64,000 bases of DNA from Candidatus Rokuibacteriota bacterium (GTDB lineage: Bacteria > Methylomirabilota > Methylomirabilia > Rokubacteriales > CSP1-6), in contig QHTE01000010.1 of the NCBI GenBank assembly GCA_003220685.1, forward strand, positions 1 through 64,000, written 5' to 3'. Shown here one piece after another: positions 7,801 to 17,637 of the stretch. The notes below the pieces were generated by a model. It was given only the letters and a program-made list of their open reading frames with translations. It did no database searches and had not been told where the DNA came from. Numbering within the stretch: the stretch's first letter is position 1; every line of letters begins with the position of its first letter. The position numbers were made by a program, and so were the translations under genes.

Positions 7801-8835
7801 ATGACGGCGCCGCCCGGCGGCACTCGCATCTCGCTCCTTCGCGTCCGTGACCTCAGCGTTGAGTTCGCGACCCGGGACGGCGTGGTCCGCGCTGTCACCG
7901 AGGTCAGCTTCGACCTCTCCCCGGGCCAGGTGCTCGCGCTCCTCGGCGAGTCCGGCTCCGGCAAAAGCGTCACCCTGCGCTCCATCCTCGGCTTGAATCC
8001 GCCCGTGCGGACGCGGGTCAGCGGCGAGATCCTCCTCAAGGGCGAGGACATCAACAGGCTCGCTGAGCGCGCGCGGCAAGATCTTCGCGGCGGCGTCGTC
8101 TCGATGGTGTTCCAGGAGCCGATGACCGCGCTCGACCCTGTATACACGATCGGCGGCCAGATCGAGGAGACGCTCATCGAGCATCGCGGGCTCGAGCGCG
8201 CCGCGGTCCACCGGCGGGCGCGCGAGCTGCTCGACCTCGTGCAGATGCCGTCGCCGGAGCGCTGCCTCGCGAGCTATCCGCACGAGATTTCCGGCGGCAT
8301 GCGACAGCGCGCCATGATCGCGATCGCGCTCGCGTGCGAGCCGGAGCTCCTGCTCGCCGACGAGCCGACGACCGCGCTCGACGTGACCGTGCAGGCGCAG
8401 ATTCTCTGGCTGCTGCGCGACCTCCAGCGCCGGCTCGGGCTCGCGGTGATCTTCGTCACGCACGATCTCGGCGTCGCCGCGGAGATCGCGGATGACGCGG
8501 CGGTGATGTACGGCGGACGCATCGTCGAGCAGGCGCCGATCCGCGAGCTCTTCCGCGCGCCGGCGCATCCCTACACGGAAGGCCTGATGCACGCGACGGT
8601 GCGGCGTCGCCAGAAGGGGAAGGCGCTCGTGCCGATTCCCGGCGCGCCGCCGAATCTCGCTGCCCTCCCGCCGGGCTGCGCGTTCGCCCCGCGATGCCCC
8701 CACGTGAAGCCGGTGTGTATCGAAGCGCTGCCGCCGCTGCACGTCGTGGCGTCCGACCACGTCTCCCGCTGTCACCTGGTGCCGGAACGGCTCGCGTCAC
8801 CGCTCCTCGTCCTCAACAAAGGAGGGTCGCTATGA
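7801..8835 (+). CDS. Peptide/nickel-type ABC importer ATP-binding protein (DppD-like)
   Basis: 344 residues. Walker A GESGSGKS (49-56), signature ISGGMRQR, Walker B LLLADEPTT and switch His in FVTHDLG are intact. The C-terminal tail has the Cys-rich extension typical of oligopeptide-transporter ATPases (GCAFAPRCPHVKPVC). The start is placed at the ATG at 7801; a GTG at 7768 is possible, and neither has a strong Shine-Dalgarno sequence. It is the first gene of a five-gene operon: its stop overlaps the receptor's ATG by 4 nt. It pairs with the second ATPase at 12259-13239 to energise the importer. Confidence 0.9.
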   Translation: MTAPPGGTRISLLRVRDLSVEFATRDGVVRAVTEVSFDLSPGQVLALLGESGSGKSVTLRSILGLNPPVRTRVSGEILLKGEDINRLAERARQDLRGGVVSMVFQEPMTALDPVYTIGGQIEETLIEHRGLERAAVHRRARELLDLVQMPSPERCLASYPHEISGGMRQRAMIAIALACEPELLLADEPTTALDVTVQAQILWLLRDLQRRLGLAVIFVTHDLGVAAEIADDAAVMYGGRIVEQAPIRELFRAPAHPYTEGLMHATVRRRQKGKALVPIPGAPPNLAALPPGCAFAPRCPHVKPVCIEALPPLHVVASDHVSRCHLVPERLASPLLVLNKGGSL

Positions 8836-10430
8836 CACGCTTCATCGGCTTCCTCGCCGTCGCCGTGCTGTCGCTCGCGCTCGCGAGCGGCGCCGCGGCG
8901 GAAGGCACGCTGCGGATCGGCATGACCGCGGCCGACATCCCCTACACCGGCGGCCAGACGGACAACGGCTTCGAAGGCTTTCGCTTCGTCGGCTACCAGA
9001 TCTACGAGCCGCTCATCAACTGGGACCTCTCGCGCAGCGACAAGCTACCCTCGCTGGTGCCCGGGCTCGCCGAGTCGTGGGAAGTCAGCAAGAGCGATCC
9101 GAAGAAGTGGATCTTCAAGCTCCGTAAGAACGTGAAGTTCCACGACGGCAGCGCGTTCAACGCGGACGCCGTGCTCTTCACGTTCGACTCGATCAAGAAC
9201 AAGCAGGCGCCCCAGTTCGACCAGTACGGCTCCGCGCAGATCTCCTGGCGCCTTTCCGCGGTGAAGGCAATGAAGAAGCTCGACGACTACACGGTCGAGC
9301 TCGAGACGCCGACCGTCTCCAGCTTTGTCCCGTACCAGATCGTGTACATGGTCATCGTGTCGCCGGCGCAGTGGAACAAGGTGAAGGACTGGCGGCAGTT
9401 CGCGGAGCAGCCGTCGGGCACTGGACCTTTCAAGGTCGCGCGCTTCGTGCCGCGCGAGCGGCTCGAGCTCGACGCGAACAAGGCGTACTGGGATCCAAAG
9501 CGGACCCCGCGGGTCGACAAGATCGTTCTCTTGCCGATGCCCGAGCCCACGACGCGCCTGGCCGCGCTCCGCAGCGGCCAGGTCGACTGGATCGAGGTGC
9601 CACCGCCGGACTCGATCGCGCCGCTGAAGGGCGCCGGCTTCCAGATCGTGACCAACAAGTACCCGCACAACTGGGGCCACATCCTGCGCCTCGACAAGGA
9701 ACCGTGGAACAACAAGGCCGTCCGAAAGGCGGCGAACTACGCGATCGATCGCGTCGGCATCTGCAAAAACTTACTGAACGACACGTGCGTGCCGGGCACC
9801 GGCGTCGCCTACAAGGGCCACCCCTGGTTCGGCAATCCCAAGGAGACCTACGAGTACAACCCGGCGAAGGCGAAGGAGCTCCTGAAGCAGGCAGGCTTCG
9901 ACGGCGTCTCGAAGCGTCCGGCGAAGGCCGTCGCCCTGATCTCGACGTCGGGCTCGGGGCAGATGCTCCCGCTCGCCATGAACGAGCTCGTCCAGAAGAA
10001 CCTGAAGGACGTGGGCATCGACGTGGACCTGCAGCCGATCGAGTGGAACTCGCTGACGCAGCGCTTCCGCATCGGGTTCACCGGCGAGAACGCGGGCGTC
10101 AACGCGCTCAACATCTCGTTCAACTTCCTGGAGCCCTTCAGCGGCTTTGGACGCTTCTTCCACTCGAAGTCGGTGCCGCCGACGTCGGTGAACATCATGC
10201 CCTTCGTCAACCCGGAGTCGGACAAGCTGCTGGACGAGGCGGAGCGCACGTTCGACCTCGGCAAGCAGGACGCGATCCTGGCGAAAGTGCACGAGGTGGT
10301 GGTCGACGAGGCGCCGTGGATCTTCGTCGTCCACGACCTCAACCCGCGCGCGATGAGCGTGAAGGTGAAGGGCTTCGTGCCACCGCAGAGCTGGTTCGTC
10401 GATCTCACGCAGGTGAGCGTCACGAAGTAG
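8832..10430 (+). CDS. ABC importer substrate-binding protein, family 5 (DppA/OppA-like)
   Basis: 532 residues. A signal peptide (MTRFIGFLAVAVLSLALASG) is followed by family-5 landmarks such as YEPLINWD, LVPGLAESWEVS and VKFHDGSAFNADAVLFTFD. The ATG at 8832 overlaps the ATPase stop (ATGA) and is preceded by AAAGGAGG, which overrides an open frame extending 138 nt upstream. It captures a peptide, glycoside or nickel-chelate ligand in the periplasm for the permeases that follow. The ligand is not predictable from sequence alone. No lipobox Cys, so it is a soluble periplasmic receptor. Confidence 0.92.
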   Translation: MTRFIGFLAVAVLSLALASGAAAEGTLRIGMTAADIPYTGGQTDNGFEGFRFVGYQIYEPLINWDLSRSDKLPSLVPGLAESWEVSKSDPKKWIFKLRKNVKFHDGSAFNADAVLFTFDSIKNKQAPQFDQYGSAQISWRLSAVKAMKKLDDYTVELETPTVSSFVPYQIVYMVIVSPAQWNKVKDWRQFAEQPSGTGPFKVARFVPRERLELDANKAYWDPKRTPRVDKIVLLPMPEPTTRLAALRSGQVDWIEVPPPDSIAPLKGAGFQIVTNKYPHNWGHILRLDKEPWNNKAVRKAANYAIDRVGICKNLLNDTCVPGTGVAYKGHPWFGNPKETYEYNPAKAKELLKQAGFDGVSKRPAKAVALISTSGSGQMLPLAMNELVQKNLKDVGIDVDLQPIEWNSLTQRFRIGFTGENAGVNALNISFNFLEPFSGFGRFFHSKSVPPTSVNIMPFVNPESDKLLDEAERTFDLGKQDAILAKVHEVVVDEAPWIFVVHDLNPRAMSVKVKGFVPPQSWFVDLTQVSVTK

Positions 10431-10436
10431 ACGGCG

Positions 10437-11375
10437 ATGTGGCGGTACGTCGGCCGGCGGCTCGTGCTCGCGATCCCGACGCTGCTCGGGGCGAGCATCA
10501 TCGTGTTCGCGATGGTGCACCTCGCCCCCGGCGATCCGATCGCGGCTGTGCTGCCGGTCGACGCGAGCAAGGAGCAGGTCGAGGCGGTCAAGAAGGCGTA
10601 CGGCTTCGACAAGCCGTTGCCGGTGCAGTATCTGAAGTGGCTCGGCCGCGTCGTCACGGGGGATCTCGGCAAGTCGATCGCCACGCGGCGCGCGGTGATC
10701 CTCGACGTTCGCGACTCGTTGGCGAACAGCCTCGTGCTCGCGATCTCGTCGTCGGTGCTCGCGTTCGGCGCGGGCATCGCGCTCGGCCTGCTCGCCGCGT
10801 TCTGGCAGGGCCGCTGGCTCGACAAGCTCGCCAGCGCGGTCGCCGTGGTGGGCGTCTCGGTGCCCCACTACTGGGCCGGCATCATCCTCATCATCATCTT
10901 CTCCGTGCAGCTGAACTGGCTGCCCGCGATGGGCGCTGCCGCCGACGGCGGGATCGTCGCGTACCTGCGGCACATGACGCTGCCGACGATCGCGCTCGCC
11001 CTGATTCCGCTCGGCGTGATCGCGCGCGTGGTGCGGTCGGCGGCGCTCGACATCCTCGCGCAGGAGTTCGTCCTCGCGCTGCGCGCGAAGGGCCTCGGGC
11101 ACCGCCGCGTCTTCACGCACGTGGTGAAGAACTCGGCGCCGCAGATCATCACGGTCCTCGGTTTGCAGTTCGGCTTCCAGCTCGGCGGCTCGGTGCTGGT
11201 CGAGGCGGTGTTCTCGTGGCCGGGCACGGGCTACCTGCTGAACCTGGCGATCTTCCAGCGCGACATCCCGGTGCTGCAGGGCGTGATCCTGGTGCTGGCG
11301 ACGTTCTTCGTCCTACTGAACTTGCTGGTCGACGTGCTGCAAACGTACATCGACCCGCGAATCGCGCGGCACTGA
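10437..11375 (+). CDS. Peptide-type ABC importer permease (DppB-like)
   Basis: 312 residues, about six membrane spans. The N-terminal YVGRRLVLAIPTLLGASIIV and the downstream HLAPGDPI are characteristic of DppB/OppB. The EAA loop that contacts the ATPase reads ALRAKGLGHRRVFTHVVKNS. It starts 6 nt after the receptor stop and overlaps the next permease by one nucleotide (TGATG). It forms half of the membrane channel. Confidence 0.92.
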   Translation: MWRYVGRRLVLAIPTLLGASIIVFAMVHLAPGDPIAAVLPVDASKEQVEAVKKAYGFDKPLPVQYLKWLGRVVTGDLGKSIATRRAVILDVRDSLANSLVLAISSSVLAFGAGIALGLLAAFWQGRWLDKLASAVAVVGVSVPHYWAGIILIIIFSVQLNWLPAMGAAADGGIVAYLRHMTLPTIALALIPLGVIARVVRSAALDILAQEFVLALRAKGLGHRRVFTHVVKNSAPQIITVLGLQFGFQLGGSVLVEAVFSWPGTGYLLNLAIFQRDIPVLQGVILVLATFFVLLNLLVDVLQTYIDPRIARH

Positions 11376-12262
11376 TGTCCATCCTCGCGCTGCCCACCGG
11401 GGTCGGGGTTGTCGTGGGCGCGCCGCTGTCGTACTGGCGCACGGTCGCCTGGCGCCTGTCCCGGGACCGCGCGACGCTGGTCGCGGGCTCACTGCTGCTG
11501 CTCGTCGTGCTGTCCGCGGTGCTCGCGCCGTGGATCTCGCCGCACGATCCGAACGCGGGCTCGATCCGGCAGCGGCTGGCGGAGGTCGGCGCGCCGTCGC
11601 ACGTGCTCGGCACCGACGAGCAGGGGCGGGACATGCTGAGCCGGCTCCTGTGGGGCGGCCGCATGACGCTCCTCGCCGGGCTGACGCCCGTGTTGGTCGC
11701 CTTCGTGCTCGGCACCGTGTTAGGCGTGAGCGCGGGCTACGCCGGCGGGATCACCAACACGCTGGTGATGCGCACGATGGACATCTTCTACGCGTTCCCG
11801 GCGGTGCTGCTGGCGATCGCGATCTCCGGCGCGCTCGGGCCGGGCCTGCCGAACACGCTGATCTCGCTCTCGATCGTCTTCATCCCGCGCGTGGTGCGCG
11901 TCGCCGAATCCGCGACCGTGCAGGTGAAGGGGCTCGAGTACGTCGCGGCCGCACGCGCGAGCGGCGCCGGCGTGTGGCAGATCCTGCGTCATCACCTGCT
12001 GGCGAACATCCTCGGTCCGGTGCTGGTGTTCGCGAGCACGCAGGTGTCGCTGTCGATCATCCTCGCGGCGGGCCTGTCGTTCCTCGGCCTCGGCGTGACG
12101 CCGCCGGCGGCGGAGTGGGGCCTGATGCTGAACACGCTGCGCCAGTCGATCTACGTGAACGCGGTGGTGCCGGCGCTTCCGGGCCTCGCGATCTTCGTGA
12201 CGTCGATGGCGTTCAACCTGGTGTCGGACGGCCTGCGCGACGCGATGGAGATCCGCGCGTGA
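11375..12262 (+). CDS. Peptide-type ABC importer permease (DppC-like)
   Basis: 295 residues from the ATG at 11375. The N-terminal soluble segment carries the DppC landmark [13 protein letters not shown] and [20 protein letters not shown]. The EAA loop is [20 protein letters not shown]. The frame is open far upstream but overlaps the receptor and DppB-like gene in another frame; the one-nucleotide overlap with the previous stop fixes the start. It is the partner permease of the DppB-like protein. Confidence 0.92.
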   Translation: MSILALPTGVGVVVGAPLSYWRTVAWRLSRDRATLVAGSLLLLVVLSAVLAPWISPHDPNAGSIRQRLAEVGAPSHVLGTDEQGRDMLSRLLWGGRMTLLAGLTPVLVAFVLGTVLGVSAGYAGGITNTLVMRTMDIFYAFPAVLLAIAISGALGPGLPNTLISLSIVFIPRVVRVAESATVQVKGLEYVAAARASGAGVWQILRHHLLANILGPVLVFASTQVSLSIILAAGLSFLGLGVTPPAAEWGLMLNTLRQSIYVNAVVPALPGLAIFVTSMAFNLVSDGLRDAMEIRA

Positions 12263-13239
12263 GCGTCGCGTTGCTCGAGGCGCGCGGCCTGCGGAAGCAC
12301 TTCCCGCTGCGGGGCGGCGTGCTGCAGCGCACGCGGGCTTGGGTGCGCGCGGTGGACGAGGTCGCGTTCCAGGTGCGTGCGGGCGAGACGGTGGGCATCG
12401 TGGGCGAGTCGGGCTGCGGCAAGTCGACGCTGGCGCGTCTGCTCTTGCGATTGGTGGAGCCGGACGCGGGTCACGTGTGGTTCGACGGCGAGGACGTGCT
12501 GCGCGCGCTGCCGAGTCGGATGAAGCGCTTGCGCCGCGACATGCAGCTGGTCTTCCAGGACCCGCACGCGTCGTTGAACCCGCGCCTGACGATCGAGGAT
12601 GCGGTGGCGTTCAGCCTGCTCGTGCACGGCGTGCGGCGCGCGGAGGCGCGCGAGAAGGCGCGCATGCTACTCGGGCGCGTCGGACTGGATCCGCGGCTCT
12701 ATGGTCGCCGCTATCCACATGAGCTCTCGGGTGGTCAGCGCCAGCGCGTGAACATCGCGCGCGCGCTGGTGCTGGATCCGAAGCTGCTGCTGCTGGACGA
12801 GCCGGTGTCGTCGCTAGACAAGTCGGTGCAGGCGCAGGTGCTGAACCTGCTGCAGGAGCTGAAGGCGGAGCGCGCGCTGACGTACGTGTTCATCTCGCAC
12901 GACCTCAACGTGATCGAGTACGTGAGCGATCGGGTGCTAGTGATGTATCTGGGCCGGGTCGTGGAGTCGGGCACCGCGGACGCGCTGGCGGAGTCGCCGA
13001 AGCATCCGTACACGCAGGCGCTGTACGCGTCGGCGCCGAGCATGGATCCCGACCGCCGGATGGAGCGCCCACCGATCGCGGGCGATCCGCCGAACCCTAT
13101 CAATCCGCCGTCGGGCTGTCGCTTCCGGACGCGCTGCGCGTTCGCGATGCCGAAGTGTGCGGAGGCGGCGCCGGCGCCCGTCGCGGTCGCGGCCGGGCAC
13201 GACGTCGCGTGCTATTTGTACGACGAGGTTCGGACATAA
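12259..13239 (+). CDS. Peptide-type ABC importer ATP-binding protein (DppF-like)
   Basis: 326 residues from a GTG that overlaps the permease stop (GTGA). Walker A GESGCGKS, signature LSGGQRQR, Walker [13 protein letters not shown] and switch His FISHDL are present, and the C-terminus carries the oligopeptide-transporter tail ([15 protein letters not shown]). It completes the importer with two ATPases, two permeases and one receptor. The operon seems to end here: the next sequence is a broken alkylsulfatase gene starting 10 nt later. Confidence 0.92.
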   Translation: MSVALLEARGLRKHFPLRGGVLQRTRAWVRAVDEVAFQVRAGETVGIVGESGCGKSTLARLLLRLVEPDAGHVWFDGEDVLRALPSRMKRLRRDMQLVFQDPHASLNPRLTIEDAVAFSLLVHGVRRAEAREKARMLLGRVGLDPRLYGRRYPHELSGGQRQRVNIARALVLDPKLLLLDEPVSSLDKSVQAQVLNLLQELKAERALTYVFISHDLNVIEYVSDRVLVMYLGRVVESGTADALAESPKHPYTQALYASAPSMDPDRRMERPPIAGDPPNPINPPSGCRFRTRCAFAMPKCAEAAPAPVAVAAGHDVACYLYDEVRT

Positions 13240-13249
13240 CCTGCTGCCG

Positions 13250-14140
13250 ATGGCCGCGCCGGCTCCCGGTCCCAAGGACGCCTCGCCGATCACCGCCGCG
13301 CTGAATCGCGCGGTGCTGGACGCGTTGCCGTTCGCCGACACGCAGGACTTCGACGACGCCCGCCGCGGCTTTCTCGCCACGCTGCCCGAGGTCGAGATCA
13401 GGAACGATCAGGGCCGCGTCGTGTGGACGCTCCGCGACTACGCGTTCCTCGCTGACGAGCAGGCGCCGCCGACGGTCAACCCGAGCCTCTGGCGCCTGGC
13501 GCGGCTCAACCTGACCACGGCCTCTTCCAGGTGACGGACCGGATCTACCAGATCCGTGGCTTCGACATCTCGAACATGACGTTGATCCAACGCCGAGGCG
13601 CGGCAGCTCGGCGCCGACGCGCTCGAGCAGCTCGGCTACGCGGCTGAGTCGGCGACGTGGCGCAACGCGTACCTGCTAGGCGCGCTCGAGCTGCGCCAGG
13701 GCGTGCCCGCGACCGGCGCGCGCGCACCCGTGAGCCCCGACGTCGTCCGCGCGATGAGCCTCGACCTCTTCTTCGACTATCTCGGCGTGCGGATCAACGG
13801 TGAGAAGGCCGAGGGCCGGCGGATCGTCGTCAACTGGCTGTTCTCCGACCTCGGCCGCTGCTACGTGGCCAACCTCGAGAACTGCGCCCTCACCTGCCTG
13901 GCCGACCGGCGAAGCGACGTCGCCGACGCGACGGTGACGCTCGAGCGGCCGACCCTGAACCGAGTGGTCCTCCGGGAGATGACATTCACGGATGCCGTCG
14001 ACCGCGGCCTGGTGCGGGTGGAGGGCGACGCCGCCAGGGTCGCCGAGCTCTTCGGCTTGCTCGATGACTTCAGCCTGATGTTCGAGGTGCTGGAGCCCAA
14101 GCGGGCGTCGCGCGGCGCTCCAGCACCGCCTGGATCATGA
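13250..14140 (+). pseudogene. Alkyl/aryl-sulfatase (SdsA/BDS1-like) gene lacking its metallo-beta-lactamase core
   Basis: Three pieces of one gene can be read. Frame 2 from the ATG at 13250 gives the family N-terminus (LPFADTQDFDDARRGFLATL ... VNPSLWRLARLN). A one-base loss at about 13511-13515 shifts to a frame reading HGLFQVTDRIYQIRGFDISN. At about 13588 the sequence jumps to the C-terminal dimerisation and SCP2-like region (EARQLGADALEQLGYAAE ... RIVVNWLFSDLG). The whole metal-binding beta-lactamase domain with its HxHxDH motif, several hundred residues, is missing. The original enzyme would have cleaved long-chain alkyl sulfates. The end overlaps the convergent methyltransferase gene by 71 bp. 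Confidence 0.85.
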
Positions 14141-14918
14141 CGATCCGCCGCTCCGCGCGGTTGCGCTGACCGGCCCGCACGATTGCCTCGAGCGCGTCAC
14201 CCATGATGATGCGCTGAACGCTGTGGGCGGGACTGTCGGCCCCGGTGCTCGGTCCCACCGCCTCCTCGGTGACGTCGTCCCAGGCACGCACCTCGCACCC
14301 GGCGGCCTCGATCGTCTTTCGCATGTCGCCGGGCGCGCGAAGAAAGCTCGCCCCCGCGTCCCGGGCCCACATCACCGGGAACACGATCGGCTGGACCGGA
14401 CCGGCCATCGGCTCCTGCAGCGCGAGCACGCCGCCCGGGCGCAGCGCGCGCGCGAAGCCGGCGTAGAGCCGCTCCTTGTCCGCGATGTTCATGCCGCTGT
14501 TCTGCGTCCACACCACGTCGAACGTCTCGCCGCCCACGTCGAGCGCCAGCGCGTCGCCGACGCGATGGGTGACGCGATCGGCGAGCCCGAGGCGCGCCGT
14601 AAGCGCGGCGCCCGCGCGAACGTAGGATTCGGTGAGGTCGACCAGCGTGACCCGGCATCCGAACTTGGCGGCCAGGGTGCGCGCGGGGCCGCCCAGCCCG
14701 CCGCCGACGTCGAGAACGCGCATGTCGGCCCGGAGCTGGGCCAGGCGGGCCAGGCGCTCGGTCGCGCTCTTGCCGCCGCTGTGAAAGTGGTCGGCGGGCG
14801 CCAGATCGTCGACGGTCAGCGCCTCGACGTTCCGGCCGGCGGCCGCGAGCGCGTCGAGGATCTTGCGCTCGAGGCCCTCGCGCCCCCAGTAGGCGTTGGT
14901 CGCGCGCGCGTCGCTCAC
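14070..14918 (-). CDS. Class I SAM-dependent methyltransferase
   Basis: 282 residues. SAM-binding motif I is LDVGGGLGGPARTLA, followed by the acidic end of strand 2 (VTLVDLTESYV), a motif II-like region FDVVWTQNSGMNI and RALRPGGVLALQEP. This pattern is common in sterol, tocopherol and ubiquinone-type small-molecule methyltransferases. It starts with GTG at 14918, overlapping the stop of the LLM gene (GTGA), so it is translated as the third gene of the hydrolase-LLM-methyltransferase operon. Its last 71 bp overlap the decayed alkylsulfatase on the other strand. The substrate is unknown. Confidence 0.85.
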   Translation of the reverse strand: MSDARATNAYWGREGLERKILDALAAAGRNVEALTVDDLAPADHFHSGGKSATERLARLAQLRADMRVLDVGGGLGGPARTLAAKFGCRVTLVDLTESYVRAGAALTARLGLADRVTHRVGDALALDVGGETFDVVWTQNSGMNIADKERLYAGFARALRPGGVLALQEPMAGPVQPIVFPVMWARDAGASFLRAPGDMRKTIEAAGCEVRAWDDVTEEAVGPSTGADSPAHSVQRIIMGDALEAIVRAGQRNRAERRIVMIQAVLERRATPAWAPAPRTSG

Positions 14919-15931
14919 CGGAGCGCGGGCTCGCCGGCGAACGCCGGCCGGACCTCCTCGGCGAAGCGGCGCAAGGTCTCGAACCCGCCCGTGCTGTTAA
15001 GCAGCACGTACTCGGCCCCGACGTCGCGCAGCCGCTGGAGCTTCGCCGCGACCTCGTCCGGCGTGCCGTAGAGGGCGCCCGCTTCGGCGGCTTCGAGCGT
15101 GTGCGCGTAGGTCATGATGGTCGACTTGTTCTGGCCGTCCGGCCGCTGCGCGAGGTTGTGCACGCGCTCGCGCGCCGCCATCCGGGTCTCGAGCGCCTTC
15201 TGCCGCTCGGCCGCCGTCTTCACGACGTTGACCGATCGCGTGACCGCCACCTGCATCGGGTCGAACCGCCGGCCGCGGGCTGCCACTTCCGCCTTGTAGA
15301 GCGCGATACGCTCGCCGATCTGCTCGATCGGCGCGAACTGGTCGAGCAGCAGGTTGTAGCCGAGCTCGGCGACCTTCTTGATGGATTGCGGGCGCCCGGC
15401 GCCCATCCAGAGCGGCGGATGCGGCTTCTGGAACGTCGGTGGCTCGACGACGACGTTGTCGAACTGGAAGTACTTGCCGCGATGCGACCACGGGCGATCC
15501 GACGTCCACGCCTTGAGCATCACCTCGAGGCACTCGTCGAACCGCTGGTCGGCCTCTTCCATCGGGATGCAGAAGCCCGCGAACTCGTTGTGGCGATAGC
15601 CCTGGCCGATCCCGAAATCGAGGCGGCCGCCGGACAAGAGGTCGATCGTGGCGACCTGCTCGGCCAGCAGCACGGGGTTGTGCCACGGCAGGGTGATCAC
15701 GGCGGTGCCGAGCCGCAAGGTCTTCGTGCGCGCGCCGACCCACGTCAATAAGTTCAAGGTCGCCGAGATCTGACCGAAGCCGGTGAAGTGATGCTCGACG
15801 ACGAAGGAGCTGACGTAGCCGAGCGCCTCGGCCTTCACGTTGTTCTCGACGAACTCCCTGAAGCCGGCTCCGCTGTCGACGTCCGGGCCGCCCCGCTTCG
15901 CCTGCGCGCTGCCGAACAGACCGAACCGCAT
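14915..15931 (-). CDS. LLM-class flavin-dependent oxidoreductase (luciferase-like)
   Basis: 338 residues with the TIM-barrel landmarks of bacterial luciferase-like monooxygenases: [10 protein letters not shown] at strand 1, SSFVVEHHFTGFG, LRLGTAVITLPWHNPVLLAE and GGRLDFGIGQGY. The start at 15931 shares one base with the stop of the upstream dienelactone hydrolase (TGATG); the frame is open further upstream only inside that gene. It probably uses reduced FMN or F420 to oxidise an organic substrate in the cytoplasm. The co-transcribed hydrolase and methyltransferase hint at an aromatic or xenobiotic pathway, but this is inference. Confidence 0.88.
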   Translation of the reverse strand: MRFGLFGSAQAKRGGPDVDSGAGFREFVENNVKAEALGYVSSFVVEHHFTGFGQISATLNLLTWVGARTKTLRLGTAVITLPWHNPVLLAEQVATIDLLSGGRLDFGIGQGYRHNEFAGFCIPMEEADQRFDECLEVMLKAWTSDRPWSHRGKYFQFDNVVVEPPTFQKPHPPLWMGAGRPQSIKKVAELGYNLLLDQFAPIEQIGERIALYKAEVAARGRRFDPMQVAVTRSVNVVKTAAERQKALETRMAARERVHNLAQRPDGQNKSTIMTYAHTLEAAEAGALYGTPDEVAAKLQRLRDVGAEYVLLNSTGGFETLRRFAEEVRPAFAGEPALR

Positions 15932-16806
15932 CAGGCGGCTCCGTTCTGCTGGAACCAGGCGCGCAGGCGCTGCCAGCCGTCCTTCGCCGGCGTCTCGCGA
16001 TAGCTCGGGCGATAGTCGGCGTGAAAGCCGTGCGGCGCCCCGTCGTAGAGCACGATCTCCGACGGCTTCTTCGCAGCTTTCAGCGCCGCCTGCATCTTCT
16101 CGACGTCGGCGTTCGGGATACCCTGATCCGCGGCGCCGTAGAGACCCAGGACGGGCGCCTTCAGGCTGTCGACCAGGTCGATCGGGTTCTTCGGCTGCAT
16201 CTCGTTGGGCGTGCCCGTGATCCGGCCGTACCACGCCACACCGGCCTTGAGCGCCGAGCTGTGCGCGGAGTAGAGCCAGACCACCCGGCCGCCATAGCAG
16301 AACCCCGTGATCCCCAGCCGGTTGACGTCGCCCTTCTCGGTCTTCGCGAAGGCGGTCGTCGCATCGAGATCACTCATCACCTGCTTGTCCGACACCTTCG
16401 CGGCGGCCGCGCGCCCTTCCTCGATCGTCGTCAGCTTGGAGACGTCGGTCGCCCGCGCGAAGAGCTCCGGCGCCACGGCGTAGTAGCCGAGCTTGGCGAA
16501 GCGGCGGCACACGTCCTTGATGTGCTCGTGCACGCCGAAGATCTCCTGCACCACCAGCACCGTCGGAAACGTCCCGCCCGTCGCGGGCATCGCGCGGTAC
16601 GCGGGCAGCGTCCCGTCGGGAACGGGCACCTTCACCTCGCCCGCCGTGAGGCCGTTGGTATCGGTCGTGATCACGCTCTGGGCGTTGACCGGACCCGTCG
16701 CCAGGGTGAATCCCGCGATCAGGCTCGTGGTCAGGAAGCCTCGCCGGGAAAACTCCGTCGGGGGCATCAGGCTTTTCGTCTCGAATTCGAGCTCGTGCGT
16801 TGACAT
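15931..16806 (-). CDS. Tat-exported dienelactone-hydrolase-family protein
   Basis: 291 residues. A twin-arginine signal ([19 protein letters not shown]) about 20 residues in predicts folded export. The alpha/beta-hydrolase core has the DLH triad: Cys in GFCYGGRVV as nucleophile, Asp in GAADQGIP, His in APHGFHADY, and the partner Glu in [11 protein letters not shown]. An AGGAGGG Shine-Dalgarno sequence supports the ATG at 16806. First gene of the coupled operon with the LLM oxidoreductase and methyltransferase. DLH enzymes open lactones in aromatic degradation; this exported version may act on other esters. Confidence 0.9.
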   Translation of the reverse strand: MSTHELEFETKSLMPPTEFSRRGFLTTSLIAGFTLATGPVNAQSVITTDTNGLTAGEVKVPVPDGTLPAYRAMPATGGTFPTVLVVQEIFGVHEHIKDVCRRFAKLGYYAVAPELFARATDVSKLTTIEEGRAAAAKVSDKQVMSDLDATTAFAKTEKGDVNRLGITGFCYGGRVVWLYSAHSSALKAGVAWYGRITGTPNEMQPKNPIDLVDSLKAPVLGLYGAADQGIPNADVEKMQAALKAAKKPSEIVLYDGAPHGFHADYRPSYRETPAKDGWQRLRAWFQQNGAA

Positions 16807-16957
16807 TGTTCCCTCCTGGGAAACGCGCGCCGATCCCCGAATTTAGCCGAATCGCGGCGTCATCGCTAGTCTGCCATTGTTCGCGGTTCGAGCCAATCGG
16901 AGGGCTCGAAGACGCCGGGGTTGCGTGGGTGGCGATCAGCCTCTACGCTGCCGGACC

Positions 16958-17618
16958 ATGAAGATCGACAAGATTCTTGCGACGTGGGTGCACGTGCCGA
17001 TTCCCTACGAGCGACAGCACGTCAGCGACTTCGGTCGCGTGGCGTCGTTCGACTCGGTCATCGTGAAGGTCGAGGCGGACACGGGGCTCGTCGGCTGGGG
17101 CGAGGCGAAGGCGGGCGTCGGCAGCGCGTCGTCGGCGCACGGGCTGGCGGCGATCATCAACCGCGACTATGCGCCGCTGCTCGTCGGTCAGGATCGGCGC
17201 GACGTGAGCCGGCTCTGGGACGTGATGTACAACACGCCGCGCGAGGGCTACGCGCTCGACCGCGGCCACGTCTTGCCCCAGCTCGGCCGGCGCGGCCTCT
17301 CGATCTCCGCCATCGCCGGCGTCGATCTGGCGCTCTGGGACCTGCTCGGCAAATCGCTCGGCGCTCCCGTGTGGCGCCTGCTCGGCGGGCGCCGCGCCGA
17401 GCGCATGCCGGCGTACGCGTCCGGCGGGTGGGCCGACGAGGCCCACATCGGCGAGCAGCTCCAGAGCTACGTGGTACTCGCTGGGCGCCAATCCGCTTCT
17501 GCACGAGCTGGTCGCCGAGAAGTTTCCGGCGGTCGACGGGTACGTGGCGATTCCCGACCGCCCCGGGCGCGGGATCACGGTCGACGAGTCGTTCGTGCGC
17601 CGCTACGCGCGCGAGTAG
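16958..17618 (+). pseudogene. Enolase-superfamily (mandelate racemase/muconate lactonizing) gene with its catalytic centre deleted
   Basis: The N-terminal capping domain and first barrel strands are intact from the ATG at 16958 (MKIDKILATWVHVPIPYERQ ... VDLALWDLLGKSLGAPVWRL ... GEQLQSYV). At about 17472 the frame changes, and the sequence resumes with the C-terminal tail of the same family (LGANPLLHELVAEKFPAVDG ... ESFVRRYARE), stop TAG 17616-17618. The region with the catalytic Lys pair and the Asp/Glu metal ligands, some 150 or more residues, is absent. A weak TTGCGT-17-TACGCT lies just before the start. The protein cannot be catalytic. Confidence 0.85.
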
Positions 17619-17637
17619 CGCGGCGGCGCGGTCCGCC

